A stretch of 64,000 nt of DNA, from the NCBI RefSeq assembly GCF_023898865.1, contig NZ_JAGSOV010000059.1, positions 1 through 64,000 on the forward strand, read 5' to 3'. Shown here in pieces: positions 36,529 through 44,259 of this stretch. The DNA comes from Pseudonocardia humida. Its GTDB lineage: Bacteria > Actinomycetota > Actinomycetes > Mycobacteriales > Pseudonocardiaceae. Position 1 is the stretch's first letter. Each line of letters starts with the position of its first letter. The translations under genes and the position numbers were made by a program. Below the pieces are notes generated by a model. That model was not told the DNA's origin, made no database searches, and was given only the letters and a program-made list of their open reading frames with translations.

Positions 36529-38619
36529 ATGAGCCCCGGTCCGGTCCCCGCCGCCGCCCGTCGGCGTGCGGTGAACCGGGGGGAGTGGCAGCCCGCCGCC
36601 GAGCTGCCGGTCGCGCGGGTCGCGGTCGACGTGCCGCTCGCCCACCTCGACCGGCCCTTCGACTACCGCGTGCCCACCCACCTCGCCGAGGCCGCCGTGC
36701 CCGGGGTGCGGGTCCGGGTGCGCTTCGCCGGGCGCATGCTCGACGGCTACCTCCTCGAGCGGGTCGCCGAGTCGGCCCACCGGGGCGCGCTGGCCTGGAT
36801 CGACAAGGTCGTCTCGGCCGAGCCCGTGCTCACCGCCGAGGTGGCCGCGCTGTGCCGGGCCGTGGCCGACCGCTACTCCGGCGTCATGGCCGACGTGCTG
36901 CGCCTGGCGGTGCCGCCGCGGCACGCCAGGGTCGAGGCCGAGCAGCCGCGGGCCCGCGAGGGCGCCGTCCCCACCCGGCCCCCCGCCGCGAGCTGGGCCC
37001 GCTACCCCCGCGGCCCGGCCCTGCTCGACGCGCTGGCCGGCGGCCGGGCGGCGCACGCGGTGTGGCAGCCGCTGCCGGGGGAGGACTGGGCGGCCCGGCT
37101 GGCCGAGGCCGCCGCGTCCACGCTGTCGGCCGGGCGCGGCGCCCTGCTCGTGGTGCCCGACCAGCGCGACGTCGAGGCCCTGCACGCGGCCTGCGCCGCG
37201 CTGGTCGGCGCCGACGCGGTCGTCGCGCTCACCGCGGAGGTCGGCCCGGCCGAGCGCTACCGGCGCTGGCTGGCGGTGCGCCGCGGGCAGGTGCCGCTGG
37301 TGGTGGGCACCCGCTCGGCGACGTTCGCGCCGGTGCACCGGCTCGGCCTGCTCGCCGTCTGGGACGACGGCGACGACCTGCACGCCGAGCCCCGCGCGCC
37401 CTACCCCCAGGTCCGCGACGTGCTGGTGCTGCGCGCGCACGACGCCGGGGCCGCGCTGCTGGTCGGGGGCTTCGCCCGCACCGCGGAGGCGCACCTGCTG
37501 GTGGAGTCGGGCTGGGCCAGCGAGGTCGTGGCCGACCGGGCCGCGGTGCGCGCCGCCATGCCGCGGGTGCTGCCGATGGCCGAGGACGAGGTGCGCGCCC
37601 GGCACCCCGACGAGCCCGGCGCCCGGCTGCAGCAGGCGGCGTTCGACGCGGCCCGCGCCGCCCTCGGCGCCGGGCGCCCGGTGCTGGTGCAGGTGCCGCG
37701 TGCGGGGTACCTGCCCTGGCTGGCCTGCGGCTCCTGCCGGGAGACCGCCCGCTGCCGGCACTGCGCGGGGCCGCTGGCGCTGGTCGCGGGCCAGGACGCC
37801 GACGGCGCGCCCACGGCGGGGCTGCCCCGGTGCCGCTGGTGCGGGCGCACCGAGGCCACCTACCGCTGCGCGGGGTGCGGCTCGCGCCGGCTGCGCGCCG
37901 GGGTGATCGGGTCGCGGCGCACCGCGGAGGAGCTGGGGCGCGCCTTCCCCGGGACCACCGTGCGGGCCTCCGGCGGCGGTGCCCCGGTGCTGGCCGAGGT
38001 GCCCGCCTCGGCGGCGCTCGTGGTGGCCACGCCGGGCGCCGAGCCCCGCGTCGCGGGCGGCCCGGCGGGCTACGGCGCCGCCCTCCTGCTCGACGGCTGG
38101 GCGATGCTGTCCCGACCCGACCTGCGCGTCGCCGAGGAGACCCTGCGCCGCTGGCTGGCCGCCGCGGCCCTGGTCGTGCCGCACGGGGCGGGCGGGCGGG
38201 TCGTCGTCGGCGCCGAGGCGGGCCAGCCGGTCGTGCAGGCGCTGCTGCGCTGGGACCCGGTCTGGCACGCCGGCGTCGAGCTGGCCGGGCGCGACGAGGT
38301 GGGGTTCCCGCCCGCCGTGCGGATGGCCGCGGTCGAGGGCGGCGCCCGCGCGGTCGCCGAGGTGCTGGCGGCGGTGCCGTCCGACGTCGAGGTGCTGGGG
38401 CCGGTCGAGCTCGACGAGCCGACCACCGCCGACGGCGCCGCACCATCGGGCACTCCGCCCCCGGACGACGCGGGCCCCCGCGAGCGGGCCCTGCTGCGCG
38501 TCCCGCGCGCGCGCGGCAAGGCGCTCGCCGCGGTCCTGCACGAGGCGCAGGCCGCGCGCAGCACCCGCAAGGCCACCGACCCCGTGCGCGTCCGGCTCGA
38601 CCCGGTCGAGATCGGCTGA
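36529..38619 (+). CDS. priA: Primosomal protein N' (PriA), helicase motifs degenerate
   Basis: 696 residues. The 3'-DNA-binding domain VARVAVDVPLAHLDRPFDYR, the zinc-binding cysteines (CGSCRETARCRHCAGPLAL, CRWCGRTEATYRCAGC) and the C-terminal domain align with PriA. The helicase motifs do not: no GxGKT P-loop appears where it should (around residue 165-195), and the DEAH box is replaced by VWDDGDDLHAEPR. Loss of ATPase motifs is known in actinobacterial PriA proteins, which are thought to act as replication-restart loaders without unwinding. GAAGAT ending 6 nt before ATG 36529 suggests a leaderless mRNA. Confidence 0.92.
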   Translation: MSPGPVPAAARRRAVNRGEWQPAAELPVARVAVDVPLAHLDRPFDYRVPTHLAEAAVPGVRVRVRFAGRMLDGYLLERVAESAHRGALAWIDKVVSAEPVLTAEVAALCRAVADRYSGVMADVLRLAVPPRHARVEAEQPRAREGAVPTRPPAASWARYPRGPALLDALAGGRAAHAVWQPLPGEDWAARLAEAAASTLSAGRGALLVVPDQRDVEALHAACAALVGADAVVALTAEVGPAERYRRWLAVRRGQVPLVVGTRSATFAPVHRLGLLAVWDDGDDLHAEPRAPYPQVRDVLVLRAHDAGAALLVGGFARTAEAHLLVESGWASEVVADRAAVRAAMPRVLPMAEDEVRARHPDEPGARLQQAAFDAARAALGAGRPVLVQVPRAGYLPWLACGSCRETARCRHCAGPLALVAGQDADGAPTAGLPRCRWCGRTEATYRCAGCGSRRLRAGVIGSRRTAEELGRAFPGTTVRASGGGAPVLAEVPASAALVVATPGAEPRVAGGPAGYGAALLLDGWAMLSRPDLRVAEETLRRWLAAAALVVPHGAGGRVVVGAEAGQPVVQALLRWDPVWHAGVELAGRDEVGFPPAVRMAAVEGGARAVAEVLAAVPSDVEVLGPVELDEPTTADGAAPSGTPPPDDAGPRERALLRVPRARGKALAAVLHEAQAARSTRKATDPVRVRLDPVEIG

Positions 38620-38638
38620 TCCCGCCCGCCCCCGGCTC

Positions 38639-38710
38639 GTCCTCGCAGAGTGGTCGTGGTCCTCGCAAGGGCCACCGCACCTGCGAAGACCGTGCCGCCC
38701 CTGCGAGGAC
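38639..38710. repeat. Nested 72-bp palindromic element between priA and def
   Basis: GTCCTCGCA occurs at 38639 and 38659, and its complement at 38682 (one mismatch) and 38702. The whole is symmetric about 38674.5, with outer arms of 10 perfect bases and 25 of 36 positions paired in total. It begins 20 bp after the priA stop and would fold into a long cruciform or hairpin. Confidence 0.8.
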
Positions 38711-38830
38711 GCCCGGCCCGACGGCCCGAGCGCCCCGATCCCGCCGCCGGCCGCGTGGCAGAATCGACGGGTCGCCCGCGGCCCCGTCCCGCCGGCTCAC
38801 CCGATCCCGTTCCCCGCATCGAGGAGCCCC

Positions 38831-39391
38831 GTGTCCGTCCAGCCCGTCCGGCTCTTCGGCGACCCGGTGCTGCGCACCCCCGCCGTCGAGGTCACCACCT
38901 TCGACGCGGAGCTGCGCAAGCTGGTCGCCGACCTGACCGACACCATGCACGACGAAGGCGGCGCCGGCCTCGCCGCACCGCAGCTCGGGGTGGGGCTGCG
39001 GGTGTTCACCTACGACGTCGACGGCATCTCCGGGCACCTGGTCAACCCGAGCTTCGACGTGGTCGGCGAGGAGGAGCAGGTCGGCCCGGAGGGCTGCCTG
39101 TCCATCCCCGGCCTGCGCTGGGAGTGCCGCCGCCACCTGCACGTGGTGGCCAGGGGCTGGGACCAGCACGGCGAGCCGGTCACCGTGGAGGGCACCGAGA
39201 TGCTGGCCCGCTGCATCCAGCACGAGACCGACCACCTCGACGGCGTGCTCTTCGTCGACCGGCTCGACGCGGCGACGCGCAAGCAGGCGATGGCCGAGAT
39301 CCGCGCGGCGGAGTGGTTCGGCGAGCCGGTGCCGGTGGTCGCCCCGGTGATCAAGGTCAGCCCGCACCCGCTGTTCGGGAAGGCGAGGTAG
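38831..39391 (+). CDS. def: Peptide deformylase
   Basis: Removes the formyl group from nascent proteins. 186 residues carrying all three motifs: GGAGLAAPQLGV (about 43), EGCLSIPGLRWE (about 95) and QHETDHLDGVLFVD (about 135), which supply Gln, Cys and the two metal-binding His with the catalytic Glu. GTG 38831 has GAGGAG 5-10 nt upstream. It is paired with fmt 4 bp downstream, the enzyme of the opposite reaction on initiator tRNA. Confidence 0.97.
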   Translation: MSVQPVRLFGDPVLRTPAVEVTTFDAELRKLVADLTDTMHDEGGAGLAAPQLGVGLRVFTYDVDGISGHLVNPSFDVVGEEEQVGPEGCLSIPGLRWECRRHLHVVARGWDQHGEPVTVEGTEMLARCIQHETDHLDGVLFVDRLDAATRKQAMAEIRAAEWFGEPVPVVAPVIKVSPHPLFGKAR

Positions 39392-39395
39392 CGGC

Positions 39396-40331
39396 GTGCG
39401 GTTGGTCTTCGCCGGCACCCCCGCGCCCGCGGTGCCCTCGCTGCGGGCGCTGCTCGACTCGCCCCGCCACGAGGTCGTCGCCGTGGTGACCCGCCCGGAC
39501 GCGCCGAAGGGCCGCGGCAGGCGGACCGCGCGCTCCCCGGTGGGGGAGCTGGCCGACGCCGCGGGCGTGCCGGTGCTCACCCCGCGCCGCCCGTCCGAGC
39601 CGGAGTTCCTGGCCCGGCTGGGCGAGCTGGCCCCGGACTGCTGCCCGGTGGTGGCCTACGGCGCGCTGGTCCCCAGGGCCGCGCTGGACGTGCCCCGCCA
39701 CGGCTGGGTCAACCTGCACTTCTCGCTGCTGCCCGCCTGGCGCGGCGCCGCGCCGGTGCAGGCGGCCGTGCGCGCGGGCGACGAGGTCACCGGGGCCACG
39801 ACGTTCCGGCTGGAGGAGGGCCTGGACACCGGGCCCACCTACGGCGTGGTCACCGAGGCCGTCCGGCCCGCCGACACCGCGGGTGCGCTGCTCGACCGGC
39901 TCGCGGAATCCGGGGCCCGGCTGCTGCTCGCCACCCTGGACGGGATCGCCGACGGCACCCTCCGGGCGCGCCCGCAGCCCGCGGACGGCGTGTCGCACGC
40001 CCCCAAGGTCACCGTCGACGACGCCCGCGTCGACTGGACGCTGCCCGCGACCGCCGTCGACCGCCTCGTCCGCTCGGTCACCCCCGAGCCCGGGGCCTGG
40101 ACGACGTTCCGCGGCGAGCGGCTGGGCCTGGGCCCGGTCGGCGCCGACACCGGCGCCGAGGCGCCGGAGCTCAAGCCCGGTCAGCTCGACGTCGGGAAGC
40201 GGCGGCTGCTGGTCGGCACCGCCACCGGCGCGGTGCGGCTGGGTGAGGTGCGCCCGCAGGGCAAGCGGGCGATGCCCGCGTCCGACTGGGCGCGCGGCGT
40301 GCGGATCGAGACCGGGGAGCTGCTGGCGTGA
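39396..40331 (+). CDS. fmt: Methionyl-tRNA formyltransferase
   Basis: Formylates Met-tRNA(fMet). 311 residues. It begins MRLVFAGTPAPAVPSLRALL; the formyltransferase core has NLHFSLLPAWRGAAPVQAAV (catalytic Asn/His region), TGATTFRLEEGLDTGP with the catalytic Asp nearby, and a C-terminal OB-fold domain from about 205. It overlaps rsmB by 4 bp (GTGA). Confidence 0.97.
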   Translation: MRLVFAGTPAPAVPSLRALLDSPRHEVVAVVTRPDAPKGRGRRTARSPVGELADAAGVPVLTPRRPSEPEFLARLGELAPDCCPVVAYGALVPRAALDVPRHGWVNLHFSLLPAWRGAAPVQAAVRAGDEVTGATTFRLEEGLDTGPTYGVVTEAVRPADTAGALLDRLAESGARLLLATLDGIADGTLRARPQPADGVSHAPKVTVDDARVDWTLPATAVDRLVRSVTPEPGAWTTFRGERLGLGPVGADTGAEAPELKPGQLDVGKRRLLVGTATGAVRLGEVRPQGKRAMPASDWARGVRIETGELLA

Positions 40332-41800
40332 CGGCACCACGACGGGGCAACCCCCGCCGCGACGGGCGCGACGGGGCCCGGCGCGCACGCCCGGCCGGGC
40401 CCCGCGGCGCCGGCCCGCCCCGCGGCCGCAGCGGCCCGCCGCGCCCGCCCGAGGTCGACCCGGCCCGGCAGGCGGCGCTGGAGCTGCTCACCGCCGTGCG
40501 GGTCCGCGACGCCTACGCCAACCTGGCCCTGCCCGCCATCCTGCGCCGCCACCGGCTGAGCGGGCGCGACGCCGGGCTGGCCACCGAGCTGGGCTACGGC
40601 ACCCTGCGCGCCACCGGCCTGCTCGACGCCGTGCTCGGCGCCTGCATCGATCGCCCGCTGGCCAAGGTCGAGCTCGCCCTGCTCGACGCCCTGCGCCTGG
40701 GCGCCTACCAGCTGCTGCGCACCCGCGTGCCCAAGCACGCCGCCGTCGACACCACCGTGGAGCTGGTCCGGGTGGAGGCGGGCAGCCGCTCGGCGGGGTT
40801 CGTCAACGCGGTGCTGCGCCGCGTCGGCGAGCTCGACGAGCGGGCCTGGGTGGCCAAGCTCGCCCCGGACGCCGCCGAGGACCCGGTCGGGCACGCCGCC
40901 ATGGCGCACTCCCACCCCCGCTGGATCGCCCAGTCCTTCGCCGACGCGCTGGGCGGCACCGCCGAGCTCGACGAGGCGCTGGCCGCCGACGACGCCCGCC
41001 CGGTCGTGCACCTGCTGGCCCGTCCCGGCGACATCACCGCCGCCGAGCTGGCCCTGGTCACCGGCGGCACCGAGGCGCCCTACTCGCGCTTCGGCGTGCA
41101 CCTGGAACCCGGCTCCGGCGAGGTCGGCGAGCTGGACGCGGTGTCAGAGGGGCTCGCCGTCGTCCAGGACGAAGGCAGCCAGCTGGTCGCGCTGGCGCTG
41201 GCCGACGCGCCGACCGAGGGGGAGCCCACCGGCCGCTGGCTCGACCTGTGCGCCGGGCCGGGCGGCAAGGCCGTGCTGCTGGGCGGGCTGGCCGCGATGG
41301 ACGGCGTCGAGCTGGACGCGGTGGAGTCGGCCGAGCACCGCGCCGAGATGGTCCGCCGCGCGGTCGACGGCCTGCCGGTCACCGTGCACACCGCCGACGG
41401 CCGCGAGGCCCCGCTGCCCGACGCGGCCTACGACCGGGTACTGGTCGACGCCCCGTGCACCGGGCTGGGGGCGCTGCGCCGCCGCCCGGAGGCGCGCTGG
41501 CGGCGGCGCCCCGACGACGTGTCCGACCTGGCCAGGCTGCAGCGCGAGCTGCTGACCGCCGCCCTGCGCCACGTCCGCCCCGGCGGGGTGGTGGCCTACG
41601 TGACCTGCTCGCCGCACCTGACCGAGACCGTCGGCGTGCTCTCCGGGGTGCTGCGCAAGCACCCCGGGGTGCAGCGGCTGGACGCGCGGGAGCTGCTGCC
41701 CGGCGTGCCGGGGTTGGGCGAGGGCCCCACCGTGCAGCTGTGGCCGCACCGCCACGGCACCGACGCGATGTTCCTGGCGCTGCTGCGGCGCACCGCCTGA
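40328..41800 (+). CDS. rsmB: 16S rRNA m5C967 methyltransferase RsmB (Sun/Fmu family)
   Basis: 490 residues. A basic Arg/Pro/Gly leader (about 1-40) precedes a NusB-like RNA-binding domain (ARQAALELLTAVRVRDAYAN to about 175) and a SAM-dependent Rossmann domain with LDLCAGPGGKAVLLGGLA. The two cysteines that handle C5 methylation are in VDAPCTGLGALRRRPEARW and YVTCSPH. The leader is longer than in enterobacterial RsmB and probably disordered. Confidence 0.95.
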   Translation: MTAPRRGNPRRDGRDGARRARPAGPRGAGPPRGRSGPPRPPEVDPARQAALELLTAVRVRDAYANLALPAILRRHRLSGRDAGLATELGYGTLRATGLLDAVLGACIDRPLAKVELALLDALRLGAYQLLRTRVPKHAAVDTTVELVRVEAGSRSAGFVNAVLRRVGELDERAWVAKLAPDAAEDPVGHAAMAHSHPRWIAQSFADALGGTAELDEALAADDARPVVHLLARPGDITAAELALVTGGTEAPYSRFGVHLEPGSGEVGELDAVSEGLAVVQDEGSQLVALALADAPTEGEPTGRWLDLCAGPGGKAVLLGGLAAMDGVELDAVESAEHRAEMVRRAVDGLPVTVHTADGREAPLPDAAYDRVLVDAPCTGLGALRRRPEARWRRRPDDVSDLARLQRELLTAALRHVRPGGVVAYVTCSPHLTETVGVLSGVLRKHPGVQRLDARELLPGVPGLGEGPTVQLWPHRHGTDAMFLALLRRTA

Positions 41801-41861
41801 CCGCACGAGATCGACCCGCGCCACCGGCAGAGGGCGCACGGTCGAGCGGACCGGTCCGGCG

Positions 41862-41867
41862 TAATCT
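41862..41867 (+). promoter_or_regulatory. -10 box for leaderless rpe transcription
   Basis: TAATCT ends exactly 7 nt before GTG 41875. It is the best-formed -10 sequence in the window and supports GTG 41875 over ATG 41884. Confidence 0.6.
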
Positions 41868-41874
41868 CGCCGAC

Positions 41875-42570
41875 GTGCACCCGATGATCGCCCCGAGCAT
41901 CCTGGCGGCCGACTTCGCCCGCCTCGCCGAGGCCGCGGCCGCCGTCCGCGGCGAGCCCGGCTCCGGAGCCGACTGGTTGCACGTCGACGTGATGGACGCG
42001 CACTTCGTGCCGAACCTGACCATCGGGCTGCCCGTCGTGACCTCGCTGCGCGCGGCGACCGACCTCCCGCTCGACTGCCACCTCATGATCGACGACCCGG
42101 ACCGCTGGGCGGTCGGCTACGCCGAGGCGGGCGCGCACAACGTCACCGTGCACGTCGAGGCGGCGAAGGACCCGATCGCCCTGGCCAAGGACCTGCGCGC
42201 GGCCGGGGCCAAGGCCGGGCTGTCGATGAAGCCGGGCACGCCGCTGGAGCCCCACCTCGACGTCCTGCGCCACTACGACACGCTGCTGGTGATGAGCGTC
42301 GAGCCCGGCTTCGGCGGCCAGGAGTTCATGCCCGAGGTGCTCGACAAGGTGCGCACCGCCCGGCGCCTGGTCGACACCGGCCACCTCACGCTGCTGGTCG
42401 AGATCGACGGCGGCATCAACACCGAGACCGTCGAGGCCGCCGCCGAGGCCGGGGTGGACTGCTTCGTGGCGGGCTCGGCCGTCTACGGCGCCGACCGGCC
42501 CGACGCGGCGGTGCGAGCGATGCGCGAGCAGATCGCCGCGGCCGCGCCCCACCGCGGGTGGTCGGCGTGA
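41875..42570 (+). CDS. rpe: Ribulose-phosphate 3-epimerase
   Basis: Interconverts ribulose- and xylulose-5-phosphate. 231 residues of TIM-barrel fold. Motifs are APSILAADFARLAEAA, WLHVDVMDAHFVPNLTIGLP (metal-binding His and catalytic Asp), DCHLMIDDP, SVEPGFGGQEFMPEVLDKV and EIDGGINTET with the second catalytic Asp. Ribulose-5-phosphate is also the substrate of RibBA just downstream. About 98 bp separate it from ribE. Confidence 0.97.
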   Translation: MHPMIAPSILAADFARLAEAAAAVRGEPGSGADWLHVDVMDAHFVPNLTIGLPVVTSLRAATDLPLDCHLMIDDPDRWAVGYAEAGAHNVTVHVEAAKDPIALAKDLRAAGAKAGLSMKPGTPLEPHLDVLRHYDTLLVMSVEPGFGGQEFMPEVLDKVRTARRLVDTGHLTLLVEIDGGINTETVEAAAEAGVDCFVAGSAVYGADRPDAAVRAMREQIAAAAPHRGWSA

Positions 42571-42667
42571 GACCTCGGCCGGGCGGTCGGCCCGCCGGAT
42601 CGGGAATCGTCCGCGCACGCTGCGCGGTTGTAGTCGGCACGGGGTGCCGGCCGGAGGGGAGACCATA

Positions 42668-43279
42668 GTGTTCACCGGGATCGTCGAGGAGATCGGCGAG
42701 GTGCTGGCGGTGCGGGAGAGCGCCGAGGTCGCGGTGCTCACGGTGCGCGGCCCCACGGTCACCACCGACGCCCGCCACGGCGACTCGATCGCGGTCAACG
42801 GCGTCTGCCTGACGGTGATCGACGCGGTGACCGCCCCGGGCGGCGGCACCGCCGACGGCACGTTCACCGTCGAGCTGGTCCCGGAGACCCTCAAGCGCAC
42901 CAGCCTGGCCGCCGCGGCGCCCGGCGCGAAGGTCAACCTGGAGCGCGCGGTCCCGGTCGGCGGGCGCCTGGGCGGGCACATCGTGCAGGGCCACGTCGAC
43001 GGCGTGGCGACGTTGCTCACCCGCACGCCGGGGGAGCGCAGCGACGAGCTGACCTTCAGCCTGCCCGTCGACCTGGCCCGGTACGTGGCCCTCAAGGGCT
43101 CGATCGCGGTCGACGGCGTGTCGCTCACCGTGGCAGGGGTGACCGACGACACGTTCTCCGTGGCGCTGATCCCCACGACCCTGGCCGAGACCACGCTCGG
43201 CGCCCGCGAGCCCGGCGACACCGTCAACCTGGAGGTCGACGTCGTCGCGAAGTACGTGGAGCGGCTCACCCTCCGCTGA
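42668..43279 (+). CDS. ribE: Riboflavin synthase alpha chain, 3' end altered by an insertion
   Basis: Dismutes two 6,7-dimethyl-8-ribityllumazine molecules to riboflavin. 203 residues with two lumazine-binding repeats: VFTGIVEEIGEV at the start and GGHIVQGHVDGVATLL at about 107. GTG 42668 has GGAGGGGA 8 nt upstream. The last codons encode VVAKYVERLTLR. The 18 bp from 43248 recur at 44193, where the same frame reads on as KYVERPRRGGGRRGVGEEDG and stops on the ribBA start. So the present C-terminal residues LTLR appear to be supplied by inserted DNA. Catalytic parts are untouched and the enzyme should be active. No FMN riboswitch consensus was found upstream. Confidence 0.93.
   Translation: MFTGIVEEIGEVLAVRESAEVAVLTVRGPTVTTDARHGDSIAVNGVCLTVIDAVTAPGGGTADGTFTVELVPETLKRTSLAAAAPGAKVNLERAVPVGGRLGGHIVQGHVDGVATLLTRTPGERSDELTFSLPVDLARYVALKGSIAVDGVSLTVAGVTDDTFSVALIPTTLAETTLGAREPGDTVNLEVDVVAKYVERLTLR
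43248..43265 (+). repeat. Left copy of an 18-bp direct repeat (attL-like)
   Basis: CGAAGTACGTGGAGCGGC lies inside the last codons of ribE. The identical sequence is at 44193-44210. The flanks differ on both sides, so these 18 bp are the exact shared core. Read as a site-specific insertion, this is one junction. Confidence 0.85.
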
Positions 43280-43526
43280 CCGCTACGCGCCGCTCGCCGC
43301 ACCCCGCCGAGTGGTGCGCACGTGCGGCTTCGGCGACCGCCCGCACCCCGCACGGGTAGGGGATGAAGTCGTGGCTGCCGTAGCCGGGCCGCGCGCACTC
43401 CGGTGCGGCGCAGTGCCCGGAACCCGACCGCGTGTGCGACCGGATGAGGTCCTGCCACGTGGCGAGGAACGGGGAGAGCTGTTCGGCGAACCCCCGGAAG
43501 AGAGCTCCGGCGTCCGGGTCGGTCAC
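43266..43526 (-). CDS. Small Cys-containing hypothetical protein of the insertion
   Basis: 86 residues; GTG 43526 overlaps the stop of the gene before it (GTGA). An amphipathic N-terminus (ALFRGFAEQLSPFLATWQDL) precedes a segment with SGHCAAPECARPGYGSHDF and YPCGVRAVAEAARAHHSAGC. Four Cys and several His could hold a metal ion. No family recognised. Its stop codon starts at the first base outside the 18-bp left repeat and overlaps the new 3' end of ribE by 14 bp on the opposite strand. Confidence 0.6.
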   Translation of the reverse strand: MTDPDAGALFRGFAEQLSPFLATWQDLIRSHTRSGSGHCAAPECARPGYGSHDFIPYPCGVRAVAEAARAHHSAGCGERRVAVSGG

Positions 43527-43699
43527 GGCCGGTCCCCGGGGAAGCCGATGCCCATGAGCCGGCAGTAGTGGCGGGCGGTGGCGTCGTCGAGCACCTCGGA
43601 GCAGCGCCGCCCGTCGCGGGAGCGGATGGTCCACCCACCGGGTCCGCCGGTGATCGTGATGTCGGTGCGCCGATCGGTGTCGGCGGTAGGTTCGGGCAC
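43523..43699 (-). CDS. Small hypothetical protein of the insertion
   Basis: 58 residues from GTG 43699, which has AGGAG 9 nt upstream. The central ITITGGPGGWTIRSRDGRRC followed by SEVLDDATARHYCRLMGIGF suggests a small beta-hairpin plus helix. Overlap with the following minus-strand gene indicates a two-gene operon. No family recognised. A longer start (TTG 43726) is possible but lacks a ribosome site. Confidence 0.55.
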   Translation of the reverse strand: MPEPTADTDRRTDITITGGPGGWTIRSRDGRRCSEVLDDATARHYCRLMGIGFPGDRP

Positions 43700-43727
43700 G
43701 GGTTCACTCCTGACCGAGTGGATCAAG

Positions 43728-43762
43728 AGCCCCGGTCGGCGGTTGCAGCGCCGACCGGGGCT
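43728..43762. terminator. Strong hairpin inside the insertion
   Basis: Perfect 14-bp arms (AGCCCCGGTCGGCG and its complement) with a 7-nt loop lie between the minus-strand pair and the HTH gene. It could stop ribE read-through transcription on the plus strand, or attenuate the minus-strand pair. There is no T tract. Confidence 0.65.
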
Positions 43763-43869
43763 CGCTGTATTCCAGCCGGGTCAGTAAACCGGACATTGGC
43801 TATTTTGGCTATGTTGACCGCGTTTGTCATCGATCGCATGATGATCGCTCATCGTGCGTATCGCGCGGA

Positions 43870-43875
43870 TAGCGT
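43870..43875 (+). promoter_or_regulatory. -10 box for the HTH gene
   Basis: TAGCGT ends 7 nt before ATG 43883. The 80 bp upstream are AT-rich for this genome, with repeated GGCTAT and ATCGC/ATCGT motifs that may be the regulator's own sites. Confidence 0.5.
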
Positions 43876-43882
43876 GATCGTC

Positions 43883-44092
43883 ATGGGTGGTGACCAGCGG
43901 GAACGCGATGACCCGCTGTTGACGTCCGGTGACGTGGCGAAGCGGCTCGGTGTCGCGGTCGCGACGATCAGCGCATGGGTCCGACAGGGTCGACTCACCC
44001 CGGCCGTGACGACCATGGGTGGCCGGTACCGGTTCCGTTGGTCGGAGGTCCAGGAGCAACTGCGGGCCGCGCGTGAGACGGACGACGAGTAG
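43883..44092 (+). CDS. Excisionase/BldC-like small HTH DNA-binding protein
   Basis: 69 residues, almost all one MerR-type (HTH_17) domain: LLTSGDVAKRLGVAVATISA then WVRQGRLTPAVTTMGGRYRF and WSEVQEQLRAA. Proteins of this size and fold are either BldC-like regulators or recombination directionality factors (Xis) of actinobacterial integrative elements. Given the flanking direct repeats, a directionality factor or element repressor is the natural guess. The domain is certain; the role is inferred. ATG 43883 is set by the -10 box 7 nt upstream. Confidence 0.8.
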   Translation: MGGDQRERDDPLLTSGDVAKRLGVAVATISAWVRQGRLTPAVTTMGGRYRFRWSEVQEQLRAARETDDE

Positions 44093-44154
44093 CCCCACCG
44101 TCTAGGTCCGGTTGAGCGTATTGCGTGTCACGCCGCTCACGTGCGACCAGGATC

Positions 44155-44160
44155 TACCCT
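44155..44160 (+). promoter_or_regulatory. Outward -10 box facing ribBA
   Basis: TACCCT ends 7 nt before ATG 44168 and lies inside the insertion. It would transcribe the ribE remnant and the ribBA-ribH operon, replacing the rpe/ribE read-through that the insertion breaks. Confidence 0.55.
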
Positions 44161-44167
44161 GGTGGGC

Positions 44168-44259
44168 ATGCCCCTTGGGTCGGCGGTGCCCACGAAGTAC
44201 GTGGAGCGGCCGCGGCGCGGCGGTGGCCGTCGCGGGGTCGGCGAGGAGGACGGTTCCAG

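Larger units (their letters stand above)
43266..44210. mobile_element. 945-bp micro-element inserted at the 3' end of ribE
   Basis: The interval plus one copy of the 18-bp repeat is 945 bp. It contains two overlapping minus-strand small genes (the first ending on the first base after the left repeat), a 14-bp-arm hairpin, a lower-GC divergent region, an excisionase-like HTH gene and an outward promoter. The right-hand copy of the repeat continues in the ribE frame into what looks like the original ribE 3' end. No integrase or transposase is encoded, so if mobile it would need one in trans; it may also be the remnant of a larger element. The insertion reading is inference from the duplicated core and the restored ATGA overlap. 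Confidence 0.65.

Noticed and set aside
42571..42667. FMN riboswitch before ribE
   Set aside because: The conserved RFN-element blocks (for example the GGGGCAGGG-like and CCCACGA-like segments) are not present in this 97-bp gap.
43568..43882. N-terminal extension of the HTH gene to an upstream start at 43568
   Set aside because: The extended part crosses the hairpin and the minus-strand genes, has no ribosome site, and the -10 box 7 nt before ATG 43883 sets a better start.
44125..44259. N-terminal extension of ribBA to 44125
   Set aside because: RibBA proteins begin close to ATG 44260, which has a strong ribosome site; the upstream codons come from the insertion and the ribE tail in another frame.
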